Shown: positions 34,539 through 43,996, counted from the first letter of the stretch. The stretch is 64,000 bases of DNA from Mitsuokella sp047974105 (GCF_047974105.1 NZ_JBHYRS010000002.1:372001-436000), one strand, 5' to 3'. A program made the numbers and translations. The notes: generated by a model not told the origin, from the letters alone.

Positions 34539-36158
34539 CTACATCTTATTAGTATGCACATTTTCGCTTAAAAATGCAAGTGCGGCTTTCATGCCGTCGA
34601 CCGCGGCGCTCATGATGCCGCCCGCGTAGCCTGCGCCCTCGCCCATCGGGTAAAGCCCCGGCGTCGCCTCGGCGACAAACGTCGCGCGGTCGCGGCGGAT
34701 GCGGCACGGCGCCGAAGAACGCGTCTCAACGCCCGTCATGACGGCGCCCTCGTTGGCAAAGCCCGCAATCTTGCGGTCAAAATAAGGGAGAGCCCCCGCG
34801 AGTGTCTTCGTGATGAAATCCGGCAGGCAGCGGTGCAAATCCGCCGCCCTGACCCCCGGTGCGTATGTCGGCTTCGTCAAAAATTCCTGCGAGCCGCTCG
34901 TTCCCTTAAGGAAATCACCGACCGTCTGCACCGGCGCAAAGTAATTGCGGCCGCCGAGGTCAAAGGCCAGACTCTCGAGCTTCTGCTGCAGGTGCATGCC
35001 GGCGAGCACTTCCTGACCGAAGTCAGCAGGTGCGACCTGCACGAGCAGGGCACTGTTCGCGATGCCCGAATCGCGCTTGTAGTTGCTCATGCCGTTCGTG
35101 ACGACGCGGTCCTTTTCGGAAGCCGCCGCGACGACATAGCCGCCCGGACACATGCAGAAGGAATACGCGCCGCGCCCCGTCACGGGGTCCTTGTAGGTCA
35201 GGGCATAGTCGGCCACAGGCAGGAGCGGGTTCCCTGCATCCTCGCCGTACTGTGCGCGGTCGATGAATTCCTGCGGATGCTCGATGCGCACGCCCATGGC
35301 AAAAGGCTTGGCCTCCATGGCGACGCCGCGCGAGAGCAGCATCTGGTACGTATCGCGCGCCGAATGACCGATGCCGAAGAATACAACGTCCGTTTCAAGG
35401 CGTTCCTCATCGTTGATGATGACGGCCTCAACGCCCTCCGCGCCGAGCTCAAGGTCCGTAACCTGCGAAGAAAAACGCACGGTCCCGCCGAGGCGGATGA
35501 TTTCTTTGCGAATGTTGCGCACAACCTCCCGCAGGATATCCGTGCCGATATGCGGTTTATGCAGATAGCGGATTTCCTCAGGTGCTCCCGCCGCAATGAA
35601 CGCCTCGATGACATCTTTCATATGCACATCGTTAATGCGCGTCGTGAGCTTGCCGTCGGAGAATGTCCCTGCGCCGCCCTCGCCGAACTGCACATTCGAC
35701 TGGACGTCGAGGGCCCCGCCCTGCCAGAACTTCTTGATGTCCTCGTGGCGCGTGTCGACATCGTGGCCGCGCTCGAGCACGATGGGCTCACAGCCGTGGC
35801 GCGCAAGCGTCAAAGCCGCAAACATGCCCGCAGGGCCAAAGCCGACCACGACGGGCCGTTTTTCAAGCTTTAGATTTGGCAGTTTTTCCGCGGCAGGCGG
35901 CTTATCGCTCAGCCCTTCGACATTGCGGTCGCGCTTCATTTTCTGCAGGACTTTCTTCTCGAGCTTTTTGTCGAGCTTCACGTCGAGCATGTAGACAAAC
36001 TCAATGGGCGCACCGTGGTAGCGGCGCGCATCGACAGCCTTACGCACAATTACCACCTCATCAAGCTGCTGAGGTGGTAACATGAGACGCTTGGCTGCAA
36101 GATCTTTGAGGCTGGCCGTCTCCGTGAACGGCACGGCCAGATTGCGGATGCGGATCAT
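34539..36158 (-). CDS. FAD-dependent dehydrogenase, COG2509 type
   Basis: A cytoplasmic flavoprotein of the uncharacterised COG2509 family. The 539 residues have a short N-terminal domain (to about 95), then the FAD-binding VVVGFGPAGMFAALTLAR near 103. The conserved FSDGKLTTRIND and CMCPGGYVVAAASE follow, and the C-terminal GEGAGYAGGIMSAAVDG closes the FAD site. Substrate unknown. It lies between cdaR (44 bp) and glmM (41 bp) on the same strand, an insertion into the usual cdaA-cdaR-glmM order. AGGAGG precedes the ATG. Confidence 0.88.
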   Translation of the reverse strand: MIRIRNLAVPFTETASLKDLAAKRLMLPPQQLDEVVIVRKAVDARRYHGAPIEFVYMLDVKLDKKLEKKVLQKMKRDRNVEGLSDKPPAAEKLPNLKLEKRPVVVGFGPAGMFAALTLARHGCEPIVLERGHDVDTRHEDIKKFWQGGALDVQSNVQFGEGGAGTFSDGKLTTRINDVHMKDVIEAFIAAGAPEEIRYLHKPHIGTDILREVVRNIRKEIIRLGGTVRFSSQVTDLELGAEGVEAVIINDEERLETDVVFFGIGHSARDTYQMLLSRGVAMEAKPFAMGVRIEHPQEFIDRAQYGEDAGNPLLPVADYALTYKDPVTGRGAYSFCMCPGGYVVAAASEKDRVVTNGMSNYKRDSGIANSALLVQVAPADFGQEVLAGMHLQQKLESLAFDLGGRNYFAPVQTVGDFLKGTSGSQEFLTKPTYAPGVRAADLHRCLPDFITKTLAGALPYFDRKIAGFANEGAVMTGVETRSSAPCRIRRDRATFVAEATPGLYPMGEGAGYAGGIMSAAVDGMKAALAFLSENVHTNKM

Positions 36159-36201
36159 TGCAGTCCTCCTATCAACTATTTTTAAATTGCTGAACTATAA
36201 A

Positions 36202-37170
36202 TCACGAACTCGTCGCAGAAGGTGAAGACGCAGGCGTTTTTTTCTTCGCCCTGACTTCGATGTGGACCGTCACGCTGTTATTCGTCACCGTGACACCGTC
36301 CGACGGTGCGAGCTGGACATTCTTGTCCGTTGTCTTCGTCAGGCCGTCAAGTGAAATTTTCTCCGTCTCGATACTTGTAATCTTCGAGAGGACGTTTTCC
36401 GGTCCGGCTATCTCGATTTTCACAGGGTCCGTCTTGACAGAGCCGATTTCGTAGCCATCGGGCAGGCTGTCGCCCAAGACCGGCTTGACCGTGACGATTT
36501 TCTTCATGAGGCCGCGGGCCAGCTGCACGCTGACCTCAGCTGAAGCCGGCTTGACGGTAACGCCCGAGACCTCACGCCCATCGGCGTTGATGGCCGTCAG
36601 CGGCACCTTCAGTTTGAAATCGTCGCCATTGCCCGCAAGGCCGACATAGCCGATGACGCGCGTGACTTCCTTGACATCGGACTCCGCACCTTCAATCGTG
36701 ACATTTTCGACCGACGGCTCGATATGCGCGACGGTCGTACCCGGTGCCGTCGAGCCCGTCACGATGAACTCGGCCTTCATCGTTTTCTGCACGATGCGTT
36801 CGAGTGTAAACGTCACGGTGTCCGGCTTGGCCTCGACAAGCTCAAAGCCCTGCGGCAGCACGGTCTGTACCTTAACCGCGTGCTTGCCCTCTTCAACTTT
36901 TGCAAGGTCTACATATGCCTTGAAATCGCTGTCCGTCGCCGAGACAAACAGCGAGCGCGGACCGCGGACGCGCAGCTTGATGGTCGAGGCATCTTTCGTG
37001 ATTTTATAGCCATCCGGCGCATTGACGACATCGAGCTGTACCGTATACGTATTCTCGATGGAAGGATTCTGGTCGTTCATGACATAGCCCCAGAGAATGA
37101 CCGCAATGACAAGGGCCAGAACCTTCGCCGGCAGATTATGCTGCACAATATTGCGCAATCTAGACATCAT
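36202..37170 (-). CDS. cdaR: CdaR, YbbR-domain regulator of diadenylate cyclase
   Basis: Membrane-anchored extracytoplasmic protein that modulates CdaA. The 322 residues have one N-terminal transmembrane helix (AKVLALVIAVILWGYVM, about 15-31), then three YbbR-type repeats (GPRSLF, GAESDV and GPENVLS loops at about 70, 160 and 245), ending in a Lys/Ser/Pro tail. Its ATG overlaps the cdaA stop by 4 nt. Confidence 0.93.
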   Translation of the reverse strand: MMSRLRNIVQHNLPAKVLALVIAVILWGYVMNDQNPSIENTYTVQLDVVNAPDGYKITKDASTIKLRVRGPRSLFVSATDSDFKAYVDLAKVEEGKHAVKVQTVLPQGFELVEAKPDTVTFTLERIVQKTMKAEFIVTGSTAPGTTVAHIEPSVENVTIEGAESDVKEVTRVIGYVGLAGNGDDFKLKVPLTAINADGREVSGVTVKPASAEVSVQLARGLMKKIVTVKPVLGDSLPDGYEIGSVKTDPVKIEIAGPENVLSKITSIETEKISLDGLTKTTDKNVQLAPSDGVTVTNNSVTVHIEVRAKKKTPASSPSATSS

Positions 37171-38006
37171 TTCTTCTTCCTCCAGTTCCGGATGATCTCC
37201 CTGAGTCCCTTCTGCGGGGAAGTGAACGCCGGCCGCAGGATATTCTTGAGTTTTTCCGTGTCGAGGTGACGGACCATGCGCCCGTTCTCCGCGACGGAAA
37301 TCGTGCCCGTCTCCTCACTGACGACGACGATTAAGGCATCGCACTGCTCGGAAAGGCCGATGGCCGCGCGGTGGCGCGTGCCGAGCTCCGTCGAGAGCGA
37401 ACGATTTTCCGTCAGCGGCAAAAGACAGCCGGCCGCGATGAGGCGCTTGCCGCGCACAACGGCCGCACCGTCATGCAGCGGCGTATTCGGGATAAAGACG
37501 TTCAAAAGAAAATCCGCGGTAATCAGGCCATCAATCTGGATGCCCGTAGCGCTGATATCGTTGAGGCCCATATCGCGTTCGATGACGATGAGTGCGCCCG
37601 TCTTGTTGGCCGACATGACCTTGACGGCCTTCGCGAGCTCATTGACGACCGAATTTGCTTCCTCATCATCAAGCAGCACCGACGGGCCGAGGAACTTTCC
37701 CTGACCGAGATGCTCGAGCGCGCGCCGCAGTTCCGGCTGAAAGACGATTGGCAAGGCGACAAACAAGAGTGTTACCGCCTTCTGCAGCAGCCACGAAATG
37801 ACGTGCAGCTCGAGCCAGCTGCAGACCATCGTAACGCCGAGGAGCACGAGAATGCCCTTGACGAGCGTAATCGCGCGCGTGTCCTGCAGCAGGACATAGA
37901 CTTTATAAAGGATGACCGCCACAATGAAGATATCGAGGATATCCATCGGCCCGATCGTCGAGATGATACCATGAAATTGTAATGGGTATGGCAGCTCAAA
38001 CGGCAT
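37167..38006 (-). CDS. cdaA: Diadenylate cyclase CdaA
   Basis: Makes the second messenger c-di-AMP from two ATP. About 279 residues: three N-terminal transmembrane helices (to about 95), then the DAC domain with its signature DGA (LHDGAAVV, about 178) and RHR (GTRHRAAIG, about 208). AGGAG lies 8 nt before the ATG at 38006; the frame continues to 38033 without a ribosome site. First gene of a group with cdaR, the FAD dehydrogenase, glmM and cbiK. Confidence 0.95.
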   Translation of the reverse strand: MPFELPYPLQFHGIISTIGPMDILDIFIVAVILYKVYVLLQDTRAITLVKGILVLLGVTMVCSWLELHVISWLLQKAVTLLFVALPIVFQPELRRALEHLGQGKFLGPSVLLDDEEANSVVNELAKAVKVMSANKTGALIVIERDMGLNDISATGIQIDGLITADFLLNVFIPNTPLHDGAAVVRGKRLIAAGCLLPLTENRSLSTELGTRHRAAIGLSEQCDALIVVVSEETGTISVAENGRMVRHLDTEKLKNILRPAFTSPQKGLREIIRNWRKKK

Positions 38007-38192
38007 AAGCAAAACTCCTAAATATAAATACAAGATAATACTATAATGACAAATCCTTATGAATGAAAAATGAAAAGAAAGACATTTGCTGTCCGATAAA
38101 TTACAATATATATATCTACAATAAAGCTATTCTCGCCGTTATCCGCAAAATCCTTGTGACTGTCAAAATTTTTTACTCCTAAGACAAACAAA

Positions 38193-38223
38193 ATGGCCTG
38201 ACTGCCAAAGGCAGCCAGACCAT
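38193..38223 (-). terminator. Terminator after ilvE
   Basis: A 14-bp stem ATGGTCTGGCTGCC/GGCAGTCAGGCCAT with G-T pairs, a 3-nt loop and TTTGTTTG after it on the minus strand, 15 bp past the stop. Confidence 0.85.
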
Positions 38224-38237
38224 GAACAAATCGCAGC

Positions 38238-39263
38238 TTACTTGATTTCGCGAACCCAGCCTTTTTCCGGTGCTTCGACCGTGCAGAGCTGAATGCCGCG
38301 CAGCGTCTTGTAGAGTTTCGTGAGGACAGGACCCATTTCCTTCATGCCGCTCGGGAACTCGATCGTCTCGCCGTTGCCGACAACCTTGCCGACCGGGCAG
38401 ATGACAGCAGCCGTGCCGCAGAGGCCGGCTTCGGCAAAGTCCTTGAGTTCCGTGAACTTGACCGGACGATGCTCGACCGTGTAGCCGAGGTGCTCGGCAA
38501 TCGTAACGAGCGAACGGCGCGTAATCGACGGCAGGATGCTGTCGGATTTCGGCGTGACAATCTTGCCGTCCTTCGTGACGAACAGGAAGTTGGCACCGCC
38601 CGTTTCCTCAACGTACGTACGCGTTGCAGCATCGAGGTACATGTTCTCATCATAGCCTCTCTGATGAGCGAGGATGTACGGATAAAGGCTCATGGCGTAG
38701 TTCAGGCCGGCCTTGATGTTGCCCGTGCCATGCGGGGCAGCGCGGTCGTAATCACTGACGCAGATTGTGATCGGCTTTACGCCGTTTTTGAAGTAAGAAC
38801 CAACCGGCGTGCCGAAGAGACGGAACTGGTATTCATCGGACGGCTTAACACCGATGACCGGGCCCGTAGCGAAGAGATACGGACGCAGATAAAGGGCACC
38901 GCCGGACTCATAAGGAGGAATCCAGTCTTTGTTGGCTGCGACAACCTGATCGACAGCTTCGAGGAACATTTCCTCGGAAACCGGCGGCATCTCGAGGCGC
39001 TTTGCCGAATCAATCATGCGCTTTGCATTCATGTCCGGACGGAACGTGACGACGCGGCCGTCCTTCGTCTTATATGCCTTGAGGCCTTCAAAGACTTCCT
39101 GGCAGTACTGCAGGATGCCGGCGCATTCATTGATCGTGACATTTGCGTCATCGGTCAGATGACCTTCGCCCCATTTTCCATCCTTAAAGTTTGCAACGTA
39201 ACGCTGGGAAATCGGCTGATAAGCGAAACCCAGGTTGTTCCAATCAATATCTACTTTTGCCAT
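38238..39263 (-). CDS. ilvE: Branched-chain amino acid aminotransferase
   Basis: Last step of valine, leucine and isoleucine synthesis, using pyridoxal phosphate. About 341 residues, fold type IV. The N-terminal DIDWNNLGFAY and the EVFEGLKAYK stretch identify the BCAT2-like class. YVEETGGANFLFV and the substrate loop GTAAVICPVGKV are present. AGGAG lies 6 nt before the ATG at 39263; the longer frame to 39365 runs through the promoter and is rejected. Monocistronic. Confidence 0.95.
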   Translation of the reverse strand: MAKVDIDWNNLGFAYQPISQRYVANFKDGKWGEGHLTDDANVTINECAGILQYCQEVFEGLKAYKTKDGRVVTFRPDMNAKRMIDSAKRLEMPPVSEEMFLEAVDQVVAANKDWIPPYESGGALYLRPYLFATGPVIGVKPSDEYQFRLFGTPVGSYFKNGVKPITICVSDYDRAAPHGTGNIKAGLNYAMSLYPYILAHQRGYDENMYLDAATRTYVEETGGANFLFVTKDGKIVTPKSDSILPSITRRSLVTIAEHLGYTVEHRPVKFTELKDFAEAGLCGTAAVICPVGKVVGNGETIEFPSGMKEMGPVLTKLYKTLRGIQLCTVEAPEKGWVREIK

Positions 39264-39299
39264 TGAAAACTCCTCTTTTCTTTCCGTTAAAGTATCTAT

Positions 39300-39328
39300 A
39301 TCATAGTCCCGCCTGTACAGTTTGTCAA
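39300..39328 (-). promoter_or_regulatory. Promoter of ilvE
   Basis: Perfect -35 TTGACA (39323-39328), 17 bp, -10 TATGAT (39300-39305), starting transcription about 30 nt before the ilvE ATG. No T-box is present. Confidence 0.78.
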
Positions 39329-39371
39329 TAGTACTCAGGCTAAAAATAGGAAACTTTACACGCAATATGCA

Positions 39372-40958
39372 TTATTGTCTTTTTGGCAACGACATGTCTA
39401 TTGCTTCATCCATGTATTTCAGTTTTTGGCGCGCATCCGGCAGCTTTGCAAGGATATCGCCCGCGATGAGTCCTTCCGCTTTTTCCGCATAGGCAAGGTC
39501 GCCGGCCAGTCCGTGCAGGTAAACGCCCAAAAGCGGCGCTTTTTCATACGGCATCTGTTTCATGAGTCCGGCAATCGTGCCGGCGAGCACGTCGCCTGCG
39601 CCGGCCGTCGCCATGCCGGCGTTGCCCTTCGTCGTGAAAAAGACCTGTCCGTCCGGATAAGCCACAAGCGTGCACTCGCTCTTGACGACGAAAATAGCAT
39701 GATACTCTTGGGCCGCTTCACGGGCCATGCCGACGAGGTCCTCGCGCAGGTCGGATACCGAGAGCCCGAGCAGCCTTGCCATCTCGCCAAGATGCGGCGT
39801 TAAAACAGGCACATGCTTTGCCTCGCGCAGGATTTCCGGCTGGCCGCTTAAGGCATAGATGGCATCGGCGTCAAGGAGCAGCGGCTTGTCAAGATTCTGC
39901 AGAAGGGCGCGGACGAGCGCCTGCGCGGCCTCAGCGCGGCCAAGCCCCGGACCAATCAGTACGGCGTCATACGCAGCGGCCGAAGAAGTGATTTCCTGCA
40001 GAGCCCTGCTGCCGCCCAGGATGCCCGGCTCCTCTTCGGGGATGGCCTTGGTCATGACCTCGGTGAGCCTGCCCGCGAGGATGGGCTGCAGGCTCTCGGG
40101 GACGGCCAGTGTCACGATGCCGCAGCCGGCGCGCAGGGCCGCGAGCGAGCACATCGCGGCTGCACCTGTCATGCCGCGCGAGCCGGCCGCGGCGAGAATG
40201 CGGCCGCAGCTGCCCTTATGCGCTGCCCTGGGCCTTGCGGGAAGCAGCGAAGCGGCAAGCTCATCATCGATTTCCCGCTGCTTGATGGCAGGATCCTCCA
40301 GGAGCGGCCACGGAATGCCGATGCCGTCGACGAGGACTTTTCCCGCATGCTCTGCCCCGGGGCTCAGGAAATGTCCGGGCTTTGGCAGGCCGAGCGTCAG
40401 CGTGCAGTCGGCCTTGACCGCAATATCCGCGACGCCGCCCGTATCCGCCTCGACGCCGCTCGGGATGTCGATGGAGAGCACGGGCTTTTTCGCCGCATTG
40501 ACGAGTTCGACGGCCTGCCTGACAAGCGGGCGCAGCGTACCGCGGAAGCCCGTGCCTAAAATGCCGTCAAGGATGGCATCGGCAAAGCGCAGAGCCAGGC
40601 GCAGACGGTCCATATCGCGCTCTCCCGCAAGGCCGTGCACGGAAATCCCCATGGCCGCAAGGCCCTGCTGCATGACAGACGGCGAAGCCTTGATGTGCTC
40701 CGGATTCCCTGTCAGGAACAATTTGATGGCGGCGCCTTCATTATAAAGGTAACGCGCTGCCGAAAAAGCATCGCCGCCGTTATTGCCGCTGCCCGCGAGA
40801 ACGCAGATGGTCTTCCCCTTTACGGAACCCAGGAGAGAAATCATCGCGGCCGCTGTCTGGCGGCCGGCATTTTCCATCAGCAGGAGCTCGGGCAGGCCGT
40901 ATTCTTCGCCTGCACGCCTGTCGATTTCCCGCATTTCCTTTACCAGTGATATCTTCAT
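39372..40958 (-). CDS. nnr: Bifunctional NAD(P)H-hydrate epimerase/dehydratase
   Basis: Repairs hydrated NAD(P)H. The N-terminal YjeF epimerase domain (to about 215; GSGNNGGDAFSAARYL) is fused to the ADP-dependent dehydratase, a ribokinase-like domain (from about 230; GSRGMTGAAAMCS, GPGLGRAEA, TPHLGEMARLL, NAGMATAGAGDVLAGTIAG). The ATG at 40958 has GGAGGG 6 nt upstream; an ATG at 40964 overlaps the acpS stop but abuts the ribosome site. About 528 residues. Translationally close to acpS, a common pairing. Confidence 0.94.
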   Translation of the reverse strand: MKISLVKEMREIDRRAGEEYGLPELLLMENAGRQTAAAMISLLGSVKGKTICVLAGSGNNGGDAFSAARYLYNEGAAIKLFLTGNPEHIKASPSVMQQGLAAMGISVHGLAGERDMDRLRLALRFADAILDGILGTGFRGTLRPLVRQAVELVNAAKKPVLSIDIPSGVEADTGGVADIAVKADCTLTLGLPKPGHFLSPGAEHAGKVLVDGIGIPWPLLEDPAIKQREIDDELAASLLPARPRAAHKGSCGRILAAAGSRGMTGAAAMCSLAALRAGCGIVTLAVPESLQPILAGRLTEVMTKAIPEEEPGILGGSRALQEITSSAAAYDAVLIGPGLGRAEAAQALVRALLQNLDKPLLLDADAIYALSGQPEILREAKHVPVLTPHLGEMARLLGLSVSDLREDLVGMAREAAQEYHAIFVVKSECTLVAYPDGQVFFTTKGNAGMATAGAGDVLAGTIAGLMKQMPYEKAPLLGVYLHGLAGDLAYAEKAEGLIAGDILAKLPDARQKLKYMDEAIDMSLPKRQ

Positions 40959-40960
40959 GC

Positions 40961-41332
40961 TCATCCCTCCACGACGCATTGAGCTGTGGCATAAGCCTGC
41001 GAATGGCTCAGCGAAACCCAGACATGTGAGACGGACTTGCGGCGCGCCAGCGTGGCAAAATACCCTTTGAGCGTCACCTGCGGCGCCCCGAGGTCATCGG
41101 GCAGGATCTCGATGTCATGCAGTGTCCCGCCGCGCAGCCCCGTTCCCAATGCCTTGAGCACAGCCTCCTTGCCCGCAAAGCGCGCCGCGTAGCTCGCCGT
41201 CTTCTGCCTGCCGCGGCCCTCACAGTAAGTGCGCTCTGCCTCTGTATAGACACGCGCGCGAAAAGCCTCTTTGCTCACGGCCTTCTCCACGCGCGCAATC
41301 TCGACGATGTCCGTACCAATTCCCCGAATCAA
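40961..41332 (-). CDS. acpS: Holo-[acyl-carrier-protein] synthase
   Basis: Transfers 4'-phosphopantetheine from CoA to acyl carrier protein. The 123 residues show GTDIVEIAR (Mg-binding Asp, residues 6-14) and FAGKEAVLKALGTG near 52, plus the C-terminal VSLSHSQAYA. The start is TTG at 41332 with AGGGGG 7 nt upstream. First of two genes with nnr. Confidence 0.95.
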   Translation of the reverse strand: MIRGIGTDIVEIARVEKAVSKEAFRARVYTEAERTYCEGRGRQKTASYAARFAGKEAVLKALGTGLRGGTLHDIEILPDDLGAPQVTLKGYFATLARRKSVSHVWVSLSHSQAYATAQCVVEG

Positions 41333-41502
41333 TGCAGTTCCCCCTCGTTTCCTTCATATCCTTCGTAATATCTTTTTAATATACAATTCCCTGTCAGCCC
41401 GCCAATTTCCTTCCGGCCCCTGAAAATTATCATAAACACTCCCGAACAGATAAAAAAAGGTTATTTTTCCAGAGCAATCCGCATTTTTCACAGAAACCGA
41501 AA

Positions 41503-41559
41503 ATATTTTTGATAATTTTTGGTTATACTACCATATATTCATCAAAAATATGTTATAAT
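41503..41559 (+). promoter_or_regulatory. lysR promoter region with an 11-bp inverted repeat
   Basis: A perfect inverted repeat, ATATTTTTGAT (41503-41513) and ATCAAAAATAT (41541-41551), lies directly before the -10 TATAAT (41554-41559). The -35 is poor. The arrangement suits autoregulation by the LysR protein encoded 43 bp further on; this is inference from position. Confidence 0.5.
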
Positions 41560-41601
41560 GGCACTAAATAAAGCGAATTTATAAAGAAAGAAGCGATTCC
41601 C

Positions 41602-42606
41602 ATGGAACTCAGACAACTTGAATATTTCCAGATGGCCAGCCGTCTGCGAAATATCACCCGCGCTGCGGAACGCCTGCGTGTTTCCCAGCCGAACATCACG
41701 GTTGCCATCAAGAAACTCGAGGCGGAGCTCGGCATACAGCTCTTTGACCGCAGTCAGAAGCAGCTGGCCCTGACACCAGAGGGCGCTGTCTTCCTGAACC
41801 GGGTCGAGCTGGCCCTGCGCAACATCCAGGATGCCGTGCTTGAAGTCAACGACTACAAGCAGCTCCAGAAAGGCACCATCAAAATCGGTGTGCCGCCGAT
41901 GATGGGCGCCTACCTCTTCCCGCGCATCTTTTCGAGCTTCCAGCGCCGCTACTCCCACCTCGACATTTTCATGCACGAAGAAGCTTCGATGTCCATCCGC
42001 GAACAGCTCGAGCGCGATGAACTCGATTTCGGCATCATCATCCTCTCGGGCGCCTCAAACCGCCTGCAGCAGCTGCCCATGTCCAAGAACCAGATTGTCT
42101 GCTGCGTGCCCGCAGACAGCCCGCTCGCGAAAAAGAAGAGCATTTCCATGGACGATGTCGTCGATACGAAGATCGTCCTCTTAAAAGAAGGCTCTTTCCT
42201 GCGCCAGACCATTCTCGGACGCATGAAGGAAGCGGGTGTCACGCCAAACATCGTGCTGGAGTCCAACCAGATCAATACGCTCAAGGGCCTGGTCGCTAAC
42301 GGTGTCGGCATCACGTTCCTTTTGGATATGGTCGCAGACGAAGTACCGGGCCTCAAGACGCTGCCGCTCTCAGACCCCGTCTTCGTCGACGTCGGACTCG
42401 CCTGGAAAAAAGACCGCTACATTTCAAAGGCTGCCCAGTCCTTCATTGACTTCTGCAAAGACCTTTTAAAGGGCAACTCCCTGGAAGAAGACAGCAAGCA
42501 GCCTGCACCTTCGGCTGACAAAGAAGACCGCAAAGCAAAAGCACCTAAAACTGCCAAAACTTCGCCAACGGACTCCAAAGCGTCCGCTGCCTCTGACAAA
42601 AAGTAA
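41602..42606 (+). CDS. LysR-family transcriptional regulator with basic C-terminal tail
   Basis: DNA-binding regulator. Winged HTH at residues 1-60 (MELRQLEYFQMA, AAERLRVSQPNITVAIKKLE), then a LysR substrate-binding domain starting KIGVPPMMGAYLFPRI near 95. The last 45 residues or so (DSKQPAPSADKEDRKAKAPK onward) are a disordered Lys/Ala/Ser tail not usual for the family. It is convergent with larA and divergent from acpS. Best guess: it controls the larA/Dcu region or itself. Its N-terminal domain resembles the LysR gene at 51907. Confidence 0.88.
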   Translation: MELRQLEYFQMASRLRNITRAAERLRVSQPNITVAIKKLEAELGIQLFDRSQKQLALTPEGAVFLNRVELALRNIQDAVLEVNDYKQLQKGTIKIGVPPMMGAYLFPRIFSSFQRRYSHLDIFMHEEASMSIREQLERDELDFGIIILSGASNRLQQLPMSKNQIVCCVPADSPLAKKKSISMDDVVDTKIVLLKEGSFLRQTILGRMKEAGVTPNIVLESNQINTLKGLVANGVGITFLLDMVADEVPGLKTLPLSDPVFVDVGLAWKKDRYISKAAQSFIDFCKDLLKGNSLEEDSKQPAPSADKEDRKAKAPKTAKTSPTDSKASAASDKK

Positions 42607-42645
42607 ATTCAAGTTCCATATTGATATATATTCATAACGGATAAA

Positions 42646-42693
42646 AAATCCCTTTCGGAAACATGCACTGCATAGTTCCGGAAGGGATTTTTC
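42646..42693. terminator. Bidirectional terminator between lysR and larA
   Basis: A long stem (AAAAAATCCCTTTCGGAA... paired with ...TTCCGGAAGGGATTTTT) with A- and T-runs at both ends, serving the two convergent genes. Confidence 0.88.
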
Positions 42694-42721
42694 TTCTATA
42701 TTGCCATATGGTTTGAGAGCA

Positions 42722-43996
42722 TCAATGCTTGTAAAGCGGTACCGTAAGGCTGCCCGTCGGCATCAGGATGTATCTGGGGTCTTTGCCGACATACTGCTCC
42801 GCGAGTTTCAGTGCTTCTTCCACCGTATCGACAGCGCCGTCAAACAGCATATCCTTGGCAAGGGCTCGGTCGAGGCCCGTGACGAGGATGAAATGAGCCT
42901 TCTTCGTCAGGCGCGTGATCGCATACGCCTTGTTGGCGCCGATGAGGAAGCGCTCGCGCAGTTTGGCCTCGATAGCATCGGCCGTCTTCAGCGTGCGGCA
43001 GGTCTCCTCAAGCACCTTGCTGCCGCTGCCCTCTTCGCACTCTGCCAAGAGGATGACGACGCCGCCCTGCTTCGTCGCAAGCACAGCATTATCCATGGTT
43101 TTCTGCATCTGATAGACGTTGATATCCTTTGGATAACCGCCGCAGCTCGCAATCGTGATATCGGCCTGTGCGGGGATCTTAACACCGTAGACTTCATCAA
43201 CGAACCTGCAGGCTTCCTGATGGGCCTTGATATAATCGCCGGCAAACATCCGGAGGAAGCGGTGCTCGGCGTCGAGAATCGCGTTGAAGAGGATGACGCT
43301 TCTGCCCTTAGCCCAGAGTGCCACGCCTTCCATCTGGTCTTCGTAGACAGGGTTGCCGACGGTGCGGCCGAGACCGGCATTCGGGTCCATCATGAAGCTG
43401 TGGTTATGGCGCACAGTCTCCATCGCGGCACAGCCCGGCAGCACGGCCTTGCGACCGCCGCCGTAACCGCTGAAATAATGATGCACAATTGTGCCCGTCA
43501 GGATGACGTGGTCGCTGTGGCAGATGTGCTTGTTGATGAGCACCGGCGTAAAGCGGCTCGTCGTGCCAAAGTACTCAAAGTCACTTGGCACATTGCAGTC
43601 GCTGTTGTACATCTTAAGGCGCTTGGCAACGTCTTCACCAACACCCTCCGCCATTTCCTCTTTGGTCATCAGACGGTGCGTACCGAGCGAGAACACAATC
43701 TGCATATTCTCATCAGGCACACCGAGCTTATTCATCTCGTCAACGAGCACCGGCATGAAATCAAAGCTGTTGGCAACACGCGTGGGGTCATTGCAGATAA
43801 ACGTCACGGTATCGCCTGGCTTGATGACCTCATTGATCGGCTTCTGGCCAATCGGATGATAAATCGCGTCAAGTACGGCCTGACGGACATCCGTCAGCGG
43901 CTTGACGGCCGGCATATCGACTTCCTTGATGACCTTCGTCTCATCGAGAGAAAAACTTTTCGTGCCATGGCCGTAATGGAATGTATACTCCTTCAT
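42722..43996 (-). CDS. larA: LarA-type nickel-dependent lactate racemase family protein
   Basis: LarA interconverts L- and D-lactate (relatives act on other 2-hydroxyacids) with a nickel-pincer nucleotide cofactor. The 424 residues carry the family histidine in SLGTHR (about 107), the second histidines and cofactor lysine in VHHYFSGYGGGRKAVLPG (about 170-186), and the conserved NDPTR near 72. The cofactor genes larB, larC and larE are not in the window. AAAGGA lies 10 nt before the ATG. It follows the Dcu transporter on the same strand, separated by a hairpin terminator. The exact hydroxyacid is unproven. Confidence 0.85.
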   Translation of the reverse strand: MKEYTFHYGHGTKSFSLDETKVIKEVDMPAVKPLTDVRQAVLDAIYHPIGQKPINEVIKPGDTVTFICNDPTRVANSFDFMPVLVDEMNKLGVPDENMQIVFSLGTHRLMTKEEMAEGVGEDVAKRLKMYNSDCNVPSDFEYFGTTSRFTPVLINKHICHSDHVILTGTIVHHYFSGYGGGRKAVLPGCAAMETVRHNHSFMMDPNAGLGRTVGNPVYEDQMEGVALWAKGRSVILFNAILDAEHRFLRMFAGDYIKAHQEACRFVDEVYGVKIPAQADITIASCGGYPKDINVYQMQKTMDNAVLATKQGGVVILLAECEEGSGSKVLEETCRTLKTADAIEAKLRERFLIGANKAYAITRLTKKAHFILVTGLDRALAKDMLFDGAVDTVEEALKLAEQYVGKDPRYILMPTGSLTVPLYKH

